From NCBI RefSeq assembly GCF_016428915.1, contig NZ_JAELTP010000027.1:1-56226 (forward strand): a stretch of DNA of 56,226 nucleotides, read 5' to 3'. Source of the DNA: Pandoraea sp. ASV26 (lineage in GTDB: Bacteria; Pseudomonadota; Gammaproteobacteria; Burkholderiales; Burkholderiaceae). The position numbers and the translations under genes were made by a program. Every line of letters begins with the position of its first letter. Within the stretch, counting starts at the first letter, position 1. Shown one piece after another: positions 44,989 to 54,115 of this stretch. The notes beneath the pieces were generated by a model, which was given only the letters and a program-made list of their open reading frames with translations, ran no database searches and was not told the origin of the DNA.

Positions 44989-45993
44989 TTAGTCGGCCAG
45001 TGTCGCGATATGCGCCCTGACATCGGGCAGCGCGGGAATGATCCGGTTGTCCACATACCAACGGGCAACGCGTTCGATGCGCGTGGCATCGTCTGGCAGG
45101 ACAGCGCGCAGTGGTGACACGTTGTTCTCGCCAAGCTTGTCCGCCAGTGCGGGCGGCAGATTCAGCTCGGCGGCCCAGATCTTTCCGGCCTCTCGCGGAT
45201 GCGCAGCGGTCCAGACGTTCTCTTCACGAAGCACACGCAACACGGTTTTCACGATCTCGAGGTGCGCCTTGAGATAGTCCTGACGCACGAAGTAACCCAC
45301 GGCGTTATCCGATCCGATGGCCGCGCCGTCTGCCAGCACGCGGGCGTTGTAGCTGCCTTGCGCGATCGAGAGGAACGGGTCCCAGGTTGCCCAGGCATCC
45401 ACACCGCCACCGACAAACGCGCTGCCGGTATCGCTGGGCGACAGGTAACGGCGCTTGACGGTATCCGGCGAGATGCCGTTCTTGACCAGCGCGCGCACCA
45501 GCAGGTACTCACCGGTGCCTCCCTTGTTGACAGCGACCTGTTTGCCGGCGAGATCGGCGAGCGAACGGATGGCCGAATCGCGGGGAACTACGATGGCCTC
45601 GTTGCGCGCGGTCATCGGTTGATAGCCGAAAATCGCCATCGGCACACCGGCGGCAATCGATGTCACGAACGACGTGGAACTGCCACTCGTCAGATCGACG
45701 GCATTGGCGTTGAGCGCTTCGAACGCAGGCGCGGCCGCCGGAAACGGGCCGGCCCAGACGACCTTGACGCCTTGGCCGGCGAGCACTTTGTCGAGTGAGC
45801 CCTTGGCCTTCGCGAGCGTCAGATCCGAGGTGCCCTTGAGATAGGCGATGCGCAAGGTCACATTGTCGGCGCGGGTTTGCGCACCGGCAGGCACGGGGGC
45901 CGTTGCGAGCGTGGTAGCGGCAAGCGCCGCCGCAAGGGCGAGACGCTCCCCCGTGCGCCGGAAGTACCGGCGGACGTTGAAAATGGCGTTCAT
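44989..45993 (-). CDS. ssuA: Aliphatic sulfonate-binding periplasmic protein
   Basis: 334 residues with a signal peptide (about 14-38, ending PAGAQT). SsuA-like features: LRIAYLKGTSDLTLAKAKG, ANAVDLTSGSSTSFVTSIAAG, GKQVAVNKGGTGEYLLVRAL and DAWATWDPF. Binds the sulfonate in the periplasm for the ABC transporter. 33 bases downstream of the monooxygenase gene, so in one transcript. Confidence 0.9.
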   Translation of the reverse strand: MNAIFNVRRYFRRTGERLALAAALAATTLATAPVPAGAQTRADNVTLRIAYLKGTSDLTLAKAKGSLDKVLAGQGVKVVWAGPFPAAAPAFEALNANAVDLTSGSSTSFVTSIAAGVPMAIFGYQPMTARNEAIVVPRDSAIRSLADLAGKQVAVNKGGTGEYLLVRALVKNGISPDTVKRRYLSPSDTGSAFVGGGVDAWATWDPFLSIAQGSYNARVLADGAAIGSDNAVGYFVRQDYLKAHLEIVKTVLRVLREENVWTAAHPREAGKIWAAELNLPPALADKLGENNVSPLRAVLPDDATRIERVARWYVDNRIIPALPDVRAHIATLAD

Positions 45994-46026
45994 GCTGAGT
46001 TCCGGTTGAGAGAGACGCTGCGGCCT

Positions 46027-47175
46027 TCAGGGCTGCAAGGGCGTTGTGGGTGTGGTGAGCGTGGATGGGTCGCGATCGAACAGCGTCGACCAGGTAAATG
46101 TCTTCTCGGCGGTTTCGCGGCGGCGAACCGGCAGATGCGGCAATACCTGTTCCGCAAACCGATACGACTCTTCAAGCAGCGGCAGCCCCGACAGAATGAA
46201 GGTGTCGATGCCCCGCGACGCGTAGTCGTTGAGCGTGTCGATGACCGTCTTCGGCGAGCCGACAATCGCGGTGCCCGGCCCCGGCCGTACCAGCCCCAAC
46301 CCCGACCAGAGGTTCGGCGCAATTTCCAGATCGCGCGCACGTGCCGGACGCTTGCCCTGATGCAGCGCACTCATGCGTTGCTGTCCGACCGAGTCGCTGC
46401 CGCCGACGAAACGCTGATTCGCGGCGATGGCGTCGTCGTCCATCAGGCTCAACAGACGGTCCGCCTCGGCCCACGCGGCCTCGTCGGTATCGCGCAGAAT
46501 GACGTAGAGACGCACGCCGTGTGACAGGCTTCGCCCGTAGTACGCCGCGCGCGCATTGACGTGCTGAACCCGCAGCGCGATTTCGTCCGGCGTCTCGCCC
46601 CATGACAGATAGGTGTCGACGTGTTTGGCCGCGACCTCGATCGCCGGCGCCGACGACCCGCCGAACCACAGCGGCGGAATGGGAATCGATTTCCCGGCCG
46701 GCAGTGCGAGCTTCGCGCCCTCCACGCTGAAGTACTTGCCTGCATACGTCACGGTTTCGCCGGCGAAAAGACGTTTGAAGATCGTGAGGTACTCGTCGGC
46801 CATCAGATAGCGCTCGTCGTGCGGGATGGACATGCCATACGCGCCGAGCATCTTGGCGTCCCCCGACACCACGTTGAGCAGCAAGCGTCCCTTGGAGAAT
46901 TCCTGGAACGTGGCCGCCATCTTCGCGAGCAACGTGGGCTGGATGAGCCCCGGGTGAATGGCCAGCAGGAAGTTCATGTCTTCCGTGTACGGCAGCAGCG
47001 AGCTACCCAGCACCCAGACGTCGTGCGCGCCGGTCGCGAAGAGTGCGCCGGTGAAGCCCAGATGGTCATAGCCGCGTGCGAGTTGCTGGAGGTAGCGATA
47101 GTGGATCGTACGGGCGCCGTCCGTCGTCCAGGGCGCGTGGCCGTCGGGCGCGGTGAGATACCAATAAACGTTCAT
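46027..47175 (-). CDS. ssuD: FMNH2-dependent alkanesulfonate monooxygenase
   Basis: 382 residues, like the 381-residue E. coli SsuD. Luciferase-like barrel with FLLAIHPGLIQPTLLAKM, LLLNVVSGD, PPLWFGGSSAPAIEVAAKH and DTFILSGLPLLEESYRFAE. It releases sulfite from an alkanesulfonate using reduced flavin from a partner reductase, which is not in the window. By eye, the E. coli active-site Cys54 position and His228 (VRLYVILRD) are not kept, so substrate range may differ. Second gene of the leftward cluster. Confidence 0.88.
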   Translation of the reverse strand: MNVYWYLTAPDGHAPWTTDGARTIHYRYLQQLARGYDHLGFTGALFATGAHDVWVLGSSLLPYTEDMNFLLAIHPGLIQPTLLAKMAATFQEFSKGRLLLNVVSGDAKMLGAYGMSIPHDERYLMADEYLTIFKRLFAGETVTYAGKYFSVEGAKLALPAGKSIPIPPLWFGGSSAPAIEVAAKHVDTYLSWGETPDEIALRVQHVNARAAYYGRSLSHGVRLYVILRDTDEAAWAEADRLLSLMDDDAIAANQRFVGGSDSVGQQRMSALHQGKRPARARDLEIAPNLWSGLGLVRPGPGTAIVGSPKTVIDTLNDYASRGIDTFILSGLPLLEESYRFAEQVLPHLPVRRRETAEKTFTWSTLFDRDPSTLTTPTTPLQP

Positions 47176-47207
47176 TGCAAAATCCGTGAAGCAAAGTGGA
47201 AAGGAAT

Positions 47208-48104
47208 TCAGTGCGTGGAAGTCGCGGCCGAGAAATTCAAGGGCACCGATGGCACCGTTTGCCGGATATCGAGCGGGCGCGACAAATCGCCGTGACGATG
47301 AAGCAGATCGGCTTCGCTTTGCTGCTCGTCGTAGAACGCGGCGTCGCAGACATGCAACTGCCAGTCACGGGCGGCGAGTGACGTGCGCCACGTCGCGGCA
47401 TCGGCCCCCGAAATCCCGGCATCCGCCAGACGCCCGGCATACGGCGCAGGATCGCTCGCGACATCGCGGCCCAATGCCGTTAGTGCGGCGAACACGGCGT
47501 CGAGCGTTGCGCGGTGCTGGTCGAGTGCGTCGCGATGGGCCCAGAACACCGAACGATTGGCGACATAGGTGCCGATATCCGTCAGCACGCGCCACCGGGG
47601 GAATTCGGTGCGGACCCGCGAAAGCCACGGGGCCATGGCAATCCACGCGTCGACCCGGCCTTCATCGAGCGCACGATAGGCATCCGCCGGTGCCAGTTCG
47701 ACACGTTCGACGTCGCGCAACGACAGCCCCTCGCGTTCGAGTGCGGCGGCCAGAAAGGAGGTGTGGAACGAGCCGTCGAGCAAGGCAATACGTCGCCCGG
47801 CGAGTCCACGCACGTCGCCCGGTCCCTGCGGAGACCGAACCACGATGGCGCCGTTCGCGCCTCTCGGTGCCGACGCCGCCACGTAGACGAGCGGTACGCC
47901 GTCGTGCTGTGCCAGCAAAGGCGGCGTTGATCCTGTGCCCCCCACGTCGATGACGTCATCGGCGATCAGGCGACCGGTATCGCGCCCTTCCCGATAGGCC
48001 ACGAACTGCACGTCAGGCACGTTTGCCGGCCAGCGCCCCGGCCACGTCAGCGCCGCCAATTGCAAATGCAGATTGTTCGGATGTACCCCGACACGCAATG
48101 TCAT
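47208..48104 (-). CDS. SsuA/NMT1-like binding protein without signal peptide
   Basis: 298 residues. It has the binding-protein fold pattern (LRVGVHPNNLHLQLAAL, DVIDVGGTGSTPPLLAQHDG, LAGRRIALLDGSFHTSFLAAAL, VDAWIAMAPWLSR). The ATG at 48104 has GGAGG 8 bases upstream; neither this start nor the longer frame to 48173 gives an export signal, so the protein should stay in the cytoplasm. It is the first gene of the sulfonate cluster, 32 bases before ssuD, facing the XRE/S24 regulator. It might bind the ligand for regulation or deliver it to SsuD; both are guesses. Confidence 0.75.
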   Translation of the reverse strand: MTLRVGVHPNNLHLQLAALTWPGRWPANVPDVQFVAYREGRDTGRLIADDVIDVGGTGSTPPLLAQHDGVPLVYVAASAPRGANGAIVVRSPQGPGDVRGLAGRRIALLDGSFHTSFLAAALEREGLSLRDVERVELAPADAYRALDEGRVDAWIAMAPWLSRVRTEFPRWRVLTDIGTYVANRSVFWAHRDALDQHRATLDAVFAALTALGRDVASDPAPYAGRLADAGISGADAATWRTSLAARDWQLHVCDAAFYDEQQSEADLLHRHGDLSRPLDIRQTVPSVPLNFSAATSTH

Positions 48105-48220
48105 CGCCGGGCCTCCGCGTCTCTTGCACTGCGATGCACTGGGGTTACGGCCATTGCTTCTCTCCTTGATCACCTGAGCGTGTTGCTACATCGTCATTGC
48201 GCTATCATCATGTAACGCAA

Positions 48221-48257
48221 ATTCGCTATGAGGTGATTCTATTGCCTCATAGCGAAT
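48221..48257. promoter_or_regulatory. 13-bp inverted repeat, operator of the sulfonate cluster
   Basis: Perfect arms ATTCGCTATGAGG (48221-48233) and CCTCATAGCGAAT (48245-48257) with 11 bp between, a centre-to-centre distance of about two helix turns. It lies in the divergent region between the sulfonate cluster and the XRE/S24 gene. A third partial copy of the core TTCGCTAT follows at about 48274-48281. Best candidate binding site for that regulator. Confidence 0.7.
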
Positions 48258-48331
48258 GATCTTTATGATATTTTTCGCTATAGTTATCGCGGCAGCGGGA
48301 TATTGATCCTGAACGGCGGCGGGAGAGACAC

Positions 48332-49030
48332 ATGACAACAGCGGGCAAAGTGGCGATCAACGACAGCAATGCCGGCGCCGGCGCGCACGAGACCGATGAC
48401 GACTTCATTGCCCGGTTGCGTTGGCTCGCCGAGCGCGCCGGCAACGCGAGCGCACTGGTGCGCCAGGCGGGCATTTCGCCGAGCGGCTTTCAGAAGTACC
48501 TTGGCGGTGCTGAGCCTTCGCGACGTGTTCTGATAGCGCTGGCGGAGGCGGGAGGCGTGACGCTGGAGTGGTTGATGACGGGACGTGGCCCGAGGGAGGC
48601 TGCGGTTCGCGACAGTTGGCCGGAAAACCATCTGACGCTCTTGCCGCTCTATCGTGGTGACGACGCGGACTGCGCCGCGCCGCAGGCATCACCGGAGAAA
48701 CTGGTGCAGTTGGCGTTCTGTCAGGAATGGCTGGCACGCCACGGATTCGATCCGGCGCATCTGGCCACGATGCGTGTCGAGGGCAACGCCATGTCGCCGA
48801 CGTTCCGTGCGGGAGACACCCTTGTCGTCGATCGACAGTCCACGAGCGTGGCAGACGGCGAAGTCTATGTGCTGCGCGATGGCGGTGGTCTGCTCATCAA
48901 ACGACTCCAGCGGCAACTGGGCGGCATGGTGTCGCTCACCTCGGACAACGCTCAGTACGCGCCCATGCAAGCGCCGCTGGAAAGCCTCGATATCGTAGGG
49001 CGCGTGATCTGGCGCGGTGCGCTGTTGTAA
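48332..49030 (+). CDS. XRE-type regulator with inactive S24/LexA-like domain
   Basis: 232 residues. N-terminal XRE helix-turn-helix (about 25-85: LVRQAGISPSGFQKYLGGAE), C-terminal S24 domain (about 125-230). In LexA and phage CI the self-cleavage serine lies in a Gly-x-Ser-Met motif; here it reads GNAMSP with alanine at 153, while the lysine partner is kept (K190 in LLIKRLQ). So autocleavage is not expected. GGGAGAG precedes the ATG. Divergent from the sulfonate genes with a strong inverted repeat between. Confidence 0.85.
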   Translation: MTTAGKVAINDSNAGAGAHETDDDFIARLRWLAERAGNASALVRQAGISPSGFQKYLGGAEPSRRVLIALAEAGGVTLEWLMTGRGPREAAVRDSWPENHLTLLPLYRGDDADCAAPQASPEKLVQLAFCQEWLARHGFDPAHLATMRVEGNAMSPTFRAGDTLVVDRQSTSVADGEVYVLRDGGGLLIKRLQRQLGGMVSLTSDNAQYAPMQAPLESLDIVGRVIWRGALL

Positions 49031-49079
49031 AGTCAGCGCCCCGCGCCCTCCTCGCCTATCGCCAATCTTCGGACGATGC

Positions 49080-49808
49080 CTATTTTTCTGCCGGGCGCGC
49101 TACGACGCTGTCTATCTCCGTGCGCGTGATGCCGTACTTCGCCATACGCGCAAGGTGATCGGCCGAGCCAAGGTATTGGCGCAGTTGGCGGTTCACTGCA
49201 TCCAGAAGCGTTGCGTTTTCCTTGTTGAAGGAGAACGCCCCCACCGGCGCGTTGCCGTGACCCGTCGCCTCGTGGGCAACGGCTTCGAGATCCTTATGCG
49301 CGCTCACGATTTCCCGGTTGCCCACTGTGGTCGCCGCATACGCATCGATCTCGCCCGCGAGGAGCGCCGCCACCGCATCGGATTGACGCTTGAAGGCGAC
49401 AATCCGACTGTCGGGCACCCCTGCGTTCATGGCGGTATTGCGCTGAACCGTTCCGGCAACGATGCCGAGGATTGCGTCGCCTCGTGCGGCCACGCTTTCG
49501 TAGCGCGATAGTGCTTTCGGATTTCCGCCTCGAACGACAAAGCCGTCACCCAACGCCCAGACCGGCACGCTGAAAGCCACGGCCTGCGCGCGCTCGCGGG
49601 AGACGAACAACGGCACGTTCATGTCCCAACGTCCTTCCTGGACTCCCGGCAGCAGCGCGTCGAACGTGGTCGGCACAAACTCGATGTCCGAGGCGCCGAT
49701 CGCCCGAAGCGTCACTTCTGCCAGTTCGATGTCGGCACCCGTAGCGCGGTTGTGCGAACCCGTCCAGTAGAACGGGGGCTCCTCAATATAGGCGACGCTG
49801 ACTTTCAT
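49080..49808 (-). CDS. Family-3 solute-binding-like protein without signal peptide
   Basis: 242 residues with the amino-acid-binding fold (VSVAYIEEPPFYWTG, GADIELAEVTLRAIG, WDMNVPLFVSRERAQAVAFS, GIVAGTVQRNT). No export signal: it starts MKVSVAYIEEPPF directly at the first strand. Its start overlaps the aminotransferase stop by 26 bases, so it is translated with it. No permease or ATPase genes are adjacent, another hint that it is not a transporter receptor. Cytoplasmic ligand binding is inferred. Confidence 0.75.
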   Translation of the reverse strand: MKVSVAYIEEPPFYWTGSHNRATGADIELAEVTLRAIGASDIEFVPTTFDALLPGVQEGRWDMNVPLFVSRERAQAVAFSVPVWALGDGFVVRGGNPKALSRYESVAARGDAILGIVAGTVQRNTAMNAGVPDSRIVAFKRQSDAVAALLAGEIDAYAATTVGNREIVSAHKDLEAVAHEATGHGNAPVGAFSFNKENATLLDAVNRQLRQYLGSADHLARMAKYGITRTEIDSVVARPAEK

Positions 49809-51054
49809 GACGATGGGTATCCTTCAACGTGACATCGGGTGCCTGCGGGACCAGACACGCTGTCATGGCCGACGACAGTGCCGAGAGCGCCGCGCCGAGC
49901 CGTTCGGGAGGCAGATAGCCGAAGCCGAGACGGAACACGCGAGGGCTTTCCCCGAACCAGTCGCCCGAGGCTAACTGCAAGTCGTAGTCTGGCAGACATT
50001 GCCAGAAGCGCGCGACCGCGTCGGTGTCGAACACCTCGGCGCGAAGTTGCACGCAGCACAAAGCGCCCGCGTCAGGTCGTATCCACGCAACGCGTTCGGA
50101 CTCCGCCGAGCACCACGCAGAGAGTTTGTCCAATGCGCTGGCCAGCAGGCGTCGTCGCGGTTCCAGCACCTTTTGTCTGTTGCGCAACAGCGCCGTGGCA
50201 AGCGTCTCGTCGAGCACCGATCCCGAGATGATGGTGTTCATTTTCGCCACGGTGATGCGTGCGCGCAGATCCGGGTCGGCGATCGTGAGCCACCCCGTTC
50301 GCAAGCCTGGTGCGCCAAGCGCCTTCGACACCGAAGCACCGGTCACGATGCGAGGATCGAGTGCCGCCACACTGTCCATCGGCAATCGCTCGCCGTAAGT
50401 GGCTTCCCGGTAAGTCTCATCCACGAAGAGGATCGCTTGCGGGCACCGCTTTTCCATGATGGACAGCAATGTCTCGATCTCCTGACGAGACGTTTGCACG
50501 CCGCCGGGATTTTGCGGCGACGCCAGACTGACCAGCCGGGTCTTCGGCGACAGGCAATCTTCCACCTGTTGCATGTCGAGACGATAGCCATGCTCGAAGA
50601 CGAGCTTCACTTCACGGACCGTAACGCCTGCGCCGACAAGGGAGCCACGACTTGACGGAAAGCACGGTGTCACAAGGACGGCTTCATCGCCCGGCCGGCA
50701 GGCTTCGAATGCCAGCAGGAACAGGCCCAGCGCGGCGCCTTGCGTCGTGACGACGTTGTCTGCCGGCACGTTGCAAGCCTGTGCGATGGCTTCGCGCAGT
50801 GCTAACGACCCTGCCGATTTACCGTACCCGAGCTTCAGGTCGCGAAGGCTGTCGATGTCGGCAAGGTCCAGAATCTCGCCGACCGTCAGGTCTTGCGACG
50901 TGCTTTCGGCAAGGTTGAACGGCCGGTTCACGTCAAGCAGCGAAATGATGTCGTTGTAGGGGAATCGCCCGCGCCATGCGCTAGAGGCTTTTGTTGACGT
51001 GTGATGCGCGGCGGCGGATGTCGGCGCCTTCGGTGAGGGTGTCGGAACGGTCAT
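49783..51054 (-). CDS. Class I/II PLP-dependent aminotransferase
   Basis: 423 residues. The PLP lysine is in TGASVSKALGAPGLRTGW, the aspartate in LFVDETYREATYG, and the Asn region in LASPQNPGGVQT; N-terminal LGYGKSAGSLALREAIA is typical of fold type I. Substrate unknown. GGAG lies 9 bases before the ATG at 51054. Coupled with the binding-like gene after it and divergent from a MocR regulator, itself of aminotransferase fold, that likely controls the pair. Confidence 0.88.
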   Translation of the reverse strand: MTVPTPSPKAPTSAAAHHTSTKASSAWRGRFPYNDIISLLDVNRPFNLAESTSQDLTVGEILDLADIDSLRDLKLGYGKSAGSLALREAIAQACNVPADNVVTTQGAALGLFLLAFEACRPGDEAVLVTPCFPSSRGSLVGAGVTVREVKLVFEHGYRLDMQQVEDCLSPKTRLVSLASPQNPGGVQTSRQEIETLLSIMEKRCPQAILFVDETYREATYGERLPMDSVAALDPRIVTGASVSKALGAPGLRTGWLTIADPDLRARITVAKMNTIISGSVLDETLATALLRNRQKVLEPRRRLLASALDKLSAWCSAESERVAWIRPDAGALCCVQLRAEVFDTDAVARFWQCLPDYDLQLASGDWFGESPRVFRLGFGYLPPERLGAALSALSSAMTACLVPQAPDVTLKDTHRHESQRRLY

Positions 51055-51102
51055 TTGACGTAACTCCTATGCAGGTCAGATGCATCGTAGCCTTTGCCGA
51101 TC

Positions 51103-51115
51103 GACTGTAACAGTC
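51103..51115. promoter_or_regulatory. Inverted repeat between aminotransferase and MocR genes
   Basis: GACTGT-A-ACAGTC, perfect 6-bp arms with one central base, in the divergent region. Candidate MocR operator. Confidence 0.45.
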
Positions 51116-51207
51116 ACAATTCCGGCTAAATGAACCAACACAATTTCGGCTTGCGAACGCTGCTGGCGGCGTCAATAATTGACCCGTCTTTTGCCAAGCG
51201 CCCTCCT

Positions 51208-52665
51208 ATGGATATGCCCTCACCTTACCGCTACGTGCAGTTGGCGGATCTCATTGTCAGCATGATCGATAACGGCGCGCTGGCGCCCGGAAAGCGCTTG
51301 CCATCGGTTCGGGCATTCAGCGAACAGCACGGCATCAGTGTCTTCACGGCGCTTCGGGCCTATCGTCTGCTGGAAGATCGCGGGCGGCTGATAGCGCGTG
51401 CGCAGTCAGGGTTTTATGTGGCGGGAGAGCGCCGTCACCTGCTCGCGCTTCCTTCGGTGCCTCGTCTGAAACCGAAGGCGTCCACGGTATCCATCAGCGG
51501 CGCCGTGGCGGGTCTGCTCGAGCACGCGTCGAACGAGGCACTGGTTCCCCTCGGTTGTACCGTACCCGACGCCTCGATACTGCAATCGAAGCGACTGGAT
51601 CTCGCATTGGCTCGCGCTGCGCGGCAGCATGGCGATCGCCACAACATCTATTGCCCGCCGCAGGGCATGCCGGGCTTGCGGCAAGAAATTGCCAAACGCT
51701 CGATGCGCATGGGGCATGTCATGTCACCCGACGACGTGCTGATTACCAGCGGCTGTACGGAAGCCCTCTTGCTCGCCCTTACCGCCGTCGCCGACCGGGG
51801 CGACACGGTCGCGGTCGAGTCACCGACCTACTTCGGGCTGTTGCACACCCTCGAAATGCTCGGTCTCAAGGTCATCGAGTTGCCGACCAACCCGGTGACC
51901 GGCATCGACGTCGACGTGCTCTCCCGGCGGTTGGACGCGCAGTCCGTCGCCGCTTGCGTGCTGTCGTCGGGCTTTAGCAACCCGTTAGGGTCTGCCATGC
52001 CCGAAGCGAACAAACTCGCGCTGCTTTCGCTGCTGACCAAGCGCGGTGTGCCGTTGATCGAAGACGACGTCTACGGCGATATCCATTTCGGGCGAGAGCG
52101 GCCCAAGCCATTCATTGCACTTGATGGCGGGGAGAACACGCTCTATTGCAGTTCCTTCTCGAAATGCCTCGCGCCGGGTTATCGCGTCGGCTGGATTGCT
52201 GCGGGACGTTACCGTCAGCGGGTGCTGGAGCGCAAACTTGCCTTCAGCCTGAGCAGCCCGGTCCTGCCGCAGGTGGCACTGACCGAATTTCTGGCGAGCG
52301 GGTTGTACGACACACACCTGCGTCGCGTTCGGCACGCGTTTCAGGAGAATCTGGCCCGGATGACGCGTGTGATCGAGGACAGTTTCCCGCCTGCCACTAA
52401 GGTCAGCCGGCCAGCGGGGGGCTTTGTCCTTTGGCTCGAGCTTCCGCGGCCGTTCGACTCGCGCGCGCTCTTCGACGAAGCCTTGGAAGAAGGCATCTGT
52501 TTCGCGCCGGGCGACGTTTTCTCGGCCAACCGGCATTTCCGCAACTGCCTGCGTCTGAGTGCGGCATCGGTGTGGAGCCAGCGCATCGAGAACGGCGTGC
52601 GGCGCCTGGGTCAGTTAGCCAAAGCGCAGTTGGCGCGTGAAATGCCAGTCGTACAGAACGACTGA
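51208..52665 (+). CDS. MocR-type regulator (GntR helix-turn-helix plus aminotransferase domain)
   Basis: About 485 residues. Winged helix at about 5-75 (GKRLPSVRAFSEQHGISVFTA, LEDRGRLIARAQSGFYV), then a fold-I aminotransferase-like domain with the PLP lysine in SSFSKCLAPGYRVGW and IEDDVYGDIHFG. Such proteins sense amino acid-like ligands through PLP. The start is uncertain: ATGs at 51130 and 51208 are in frame; 51208 puts the helix-turn-helix close to the N-terminus. Divergent from the aminotransferase gene. Confidence 0.86.
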   Translation: MDMPSPYRYVQLADLIVSMIDNGALAPGKRLPSVRAFSEQHGISVFTALRAYRLLEDRGRLIARAQSGFYVAGERRHLLALPSVPRLKPKASTVSISGAVAGLLEHASNEALVPLGCTVPDASILQSKRLDLALARAARQHGDRHNIYCPPQGMPGLRQEIAKRSMRMGHVMSPDDVLITSGCTEALLLALTAVADRGDTVAVESPTYFGLLHTLEMLGLKVIELPTNPVTGIDVDVLSRRLDAQSVAACVLSSGFSNPLGSAMPEANKLALLSLLTKRGVPLIEDDVYGDIHFGRERPKPFIALDGGENTLYCSSFSKCLAPGYRVGWIAAGRYRQRVLERKLAFSLSSPVLPQVALTEFLASGLYDTHLRRVRHAFQENLARMTRVIEDSFPPATKVSRPAGGFVLWLELPRPFDSRALFDEALEEGICFAPGDVFSANRHFRNCLRLSAASVWSQRIENGVRRLGQLAKAQLAREMPVVQND

Positions 52666-52738
52666 AGTGCCGAGACGACCGCCGACCTCCTTGGAACTAC
52701 CGACCCCGGCAAATACGGTCCTCGTGTCGTCTGTCTTG

Positions 52739-53959
52739 TCATTGAGATGATTTGATATTTTTTCCGGATGACTGCTCATAGGGCGCGGCCGGCTGCGGCG
52801 TCCACTGGCAGGCTGGCGCCGCCGGTGCGACCACGACGCAGTTTCTGCCTTTCGCCTTGGCGGCATAGAGCGCCGTGTCGGCTCTCGCCATGACGTCCGC
52901 GAGCGTATCGCCCTCGGAAAACGCGTCGACGCCCGCGCTGAGCGTGGACACCACCTCGCGGCCGGGGACACAGGAACCCGATGCCGCAACGACGGCGCGC
53001 AACCGGTCCACGAGGTGTCCGGCTTCCTCCTTCGTAGCCGACGGCAGCAACACGGCAAACTCCTCGCCGCCAATGCGGCCCACGATGTCATTGCCGCGCA
53101 CGCAACGGGAGATCAGCGACGCCACGTGGGCAAGCGCGAGATCTCCCGACGCATGTCCGTACCGGTCATTGATGCTCTTGAAGTTGTCGATGTCCAGAAT
53201 CGCGATGGAGAACACGGAATGCTTCGCCGCTGTTGCCTGCGCAATCGCCTCCGCGCGCGCGATGAAGGCCCGGCGGGCGAGCACGCCGGTCAGGTCGTCG
53301 AACGTCGCCAGACGCTCCATCCGATCCGATAACCCGTCATGCGCGAGCAACACCATGCCGACCGACAGGCACGGCAGCGTAAATGTCGCCATGCCAAGGA
53401 AGATGACGTTCAACGGGGTCGGTTCCAGAAACACGGATTCATGCGCAAAACCCAGTCCATAAGAGATGGCACGCACGGTATGCATCACGGCACCCAGCGT
53501 TGCTGCGATCGACACGAAATAGTAGGCGTACTTGGGGCGCCCGGCTGGCCGGTATTTCAGCACCGCCCATCCGATATGGAAGCGGGCATACGCAATGAAT
53601 ACCGAGACCATGGCACTGCGCGCATCGACTTGCGGGTCGACGTACGTCCAGTAGACCAGCATGAACAGGATGACGGCGACTCCGACATACTCCCAGGCTT
53701 GCGAGGGCGGTCTATTGAGAAATTGCCGGAAGCCATGCAGACCGAGGAGCGAGGCGATGACCAGCAGGCCGCTCGCCGTCACCACGATGATGTCCGACCC
53801 CCCGTAAAGCACCAGTGCCGCGACGACGGCCAGCAGCGCACTGGCCAAGCACCATAGGCGCACGCCCGGCACTTTCGCCTGGAACAGCGACCCCATCACG
53901 GCTACGCTCATGACGCACGATAGGATCGCAATGCTGATGAAGACTGCCGGGATAGACAT
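52739..53959 (-). CDS. Membrane-bound diguanylate cyclase (GGDEF)
   Basis: 406 residues. About seven N-terminal membrane helices (to about 205) with no named sensor family, then a GGDEF domain: DDLTGVLARRAFIARAEA, DIDNFKSINDRYGHASGDLAL and the active-site GGEEF. The product-inhibition site RGND lies five residues before GGEEF (RxxD), so feedback control is likely. It makes cyclic-di-GMP from GTP. Start at 53959 is chosen over a TTG at 53998; neither has a clear ribosome site. Confidence 0.92.
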   Translation of the reverse strand: MSIPAVFISIAILSCVMSVAVMGSLFQAKVPGVRLWCLASALLAVVAALVLYGGSDIIVVTASGLLVIASLLGLHGFRQFLNRPPSQAWEYVGVAVILFMLVYWTYVDPQVDARSAMVSVFIAYARFHIGWAVLKYRPAGRPKYAYYFVSIAATLGAVMHTVRAISYGLGFAHESVFLEPTPLNVIFLGMATFTLPCLSVGMVLLAHDGLSDRMERLATFDDLTGVLARRAFIARAEAIAQATAAKHSVFSIAILDIDNFKSINDRYGHASGDLALAHVASLISRCVRGNDIVGRIGGEEFAVLLPSATKEEAGHLVDRLRAVVAASGSCVPGREVVSTLSAGVDAFSEGDTLADVMARADTALYAAKAKGRNCVVVAPAAPACQWTPQPAAPYEQSSGKNIKSSQ

Positions 53960-54115
53960 GTAGGCGTGATGAGTATTGTGTTTCGCATGCAGCCGCAAGG
54001 CAGACGATAAGACCCTACACCATCGGCGGACGTCCGCATATAGACCTGTATTACCGGTCGTTAGACGCTTGCTGACGCCAGCATAGCCGAATTCGACGAA
54101 GGGACCTAAGTCCGT

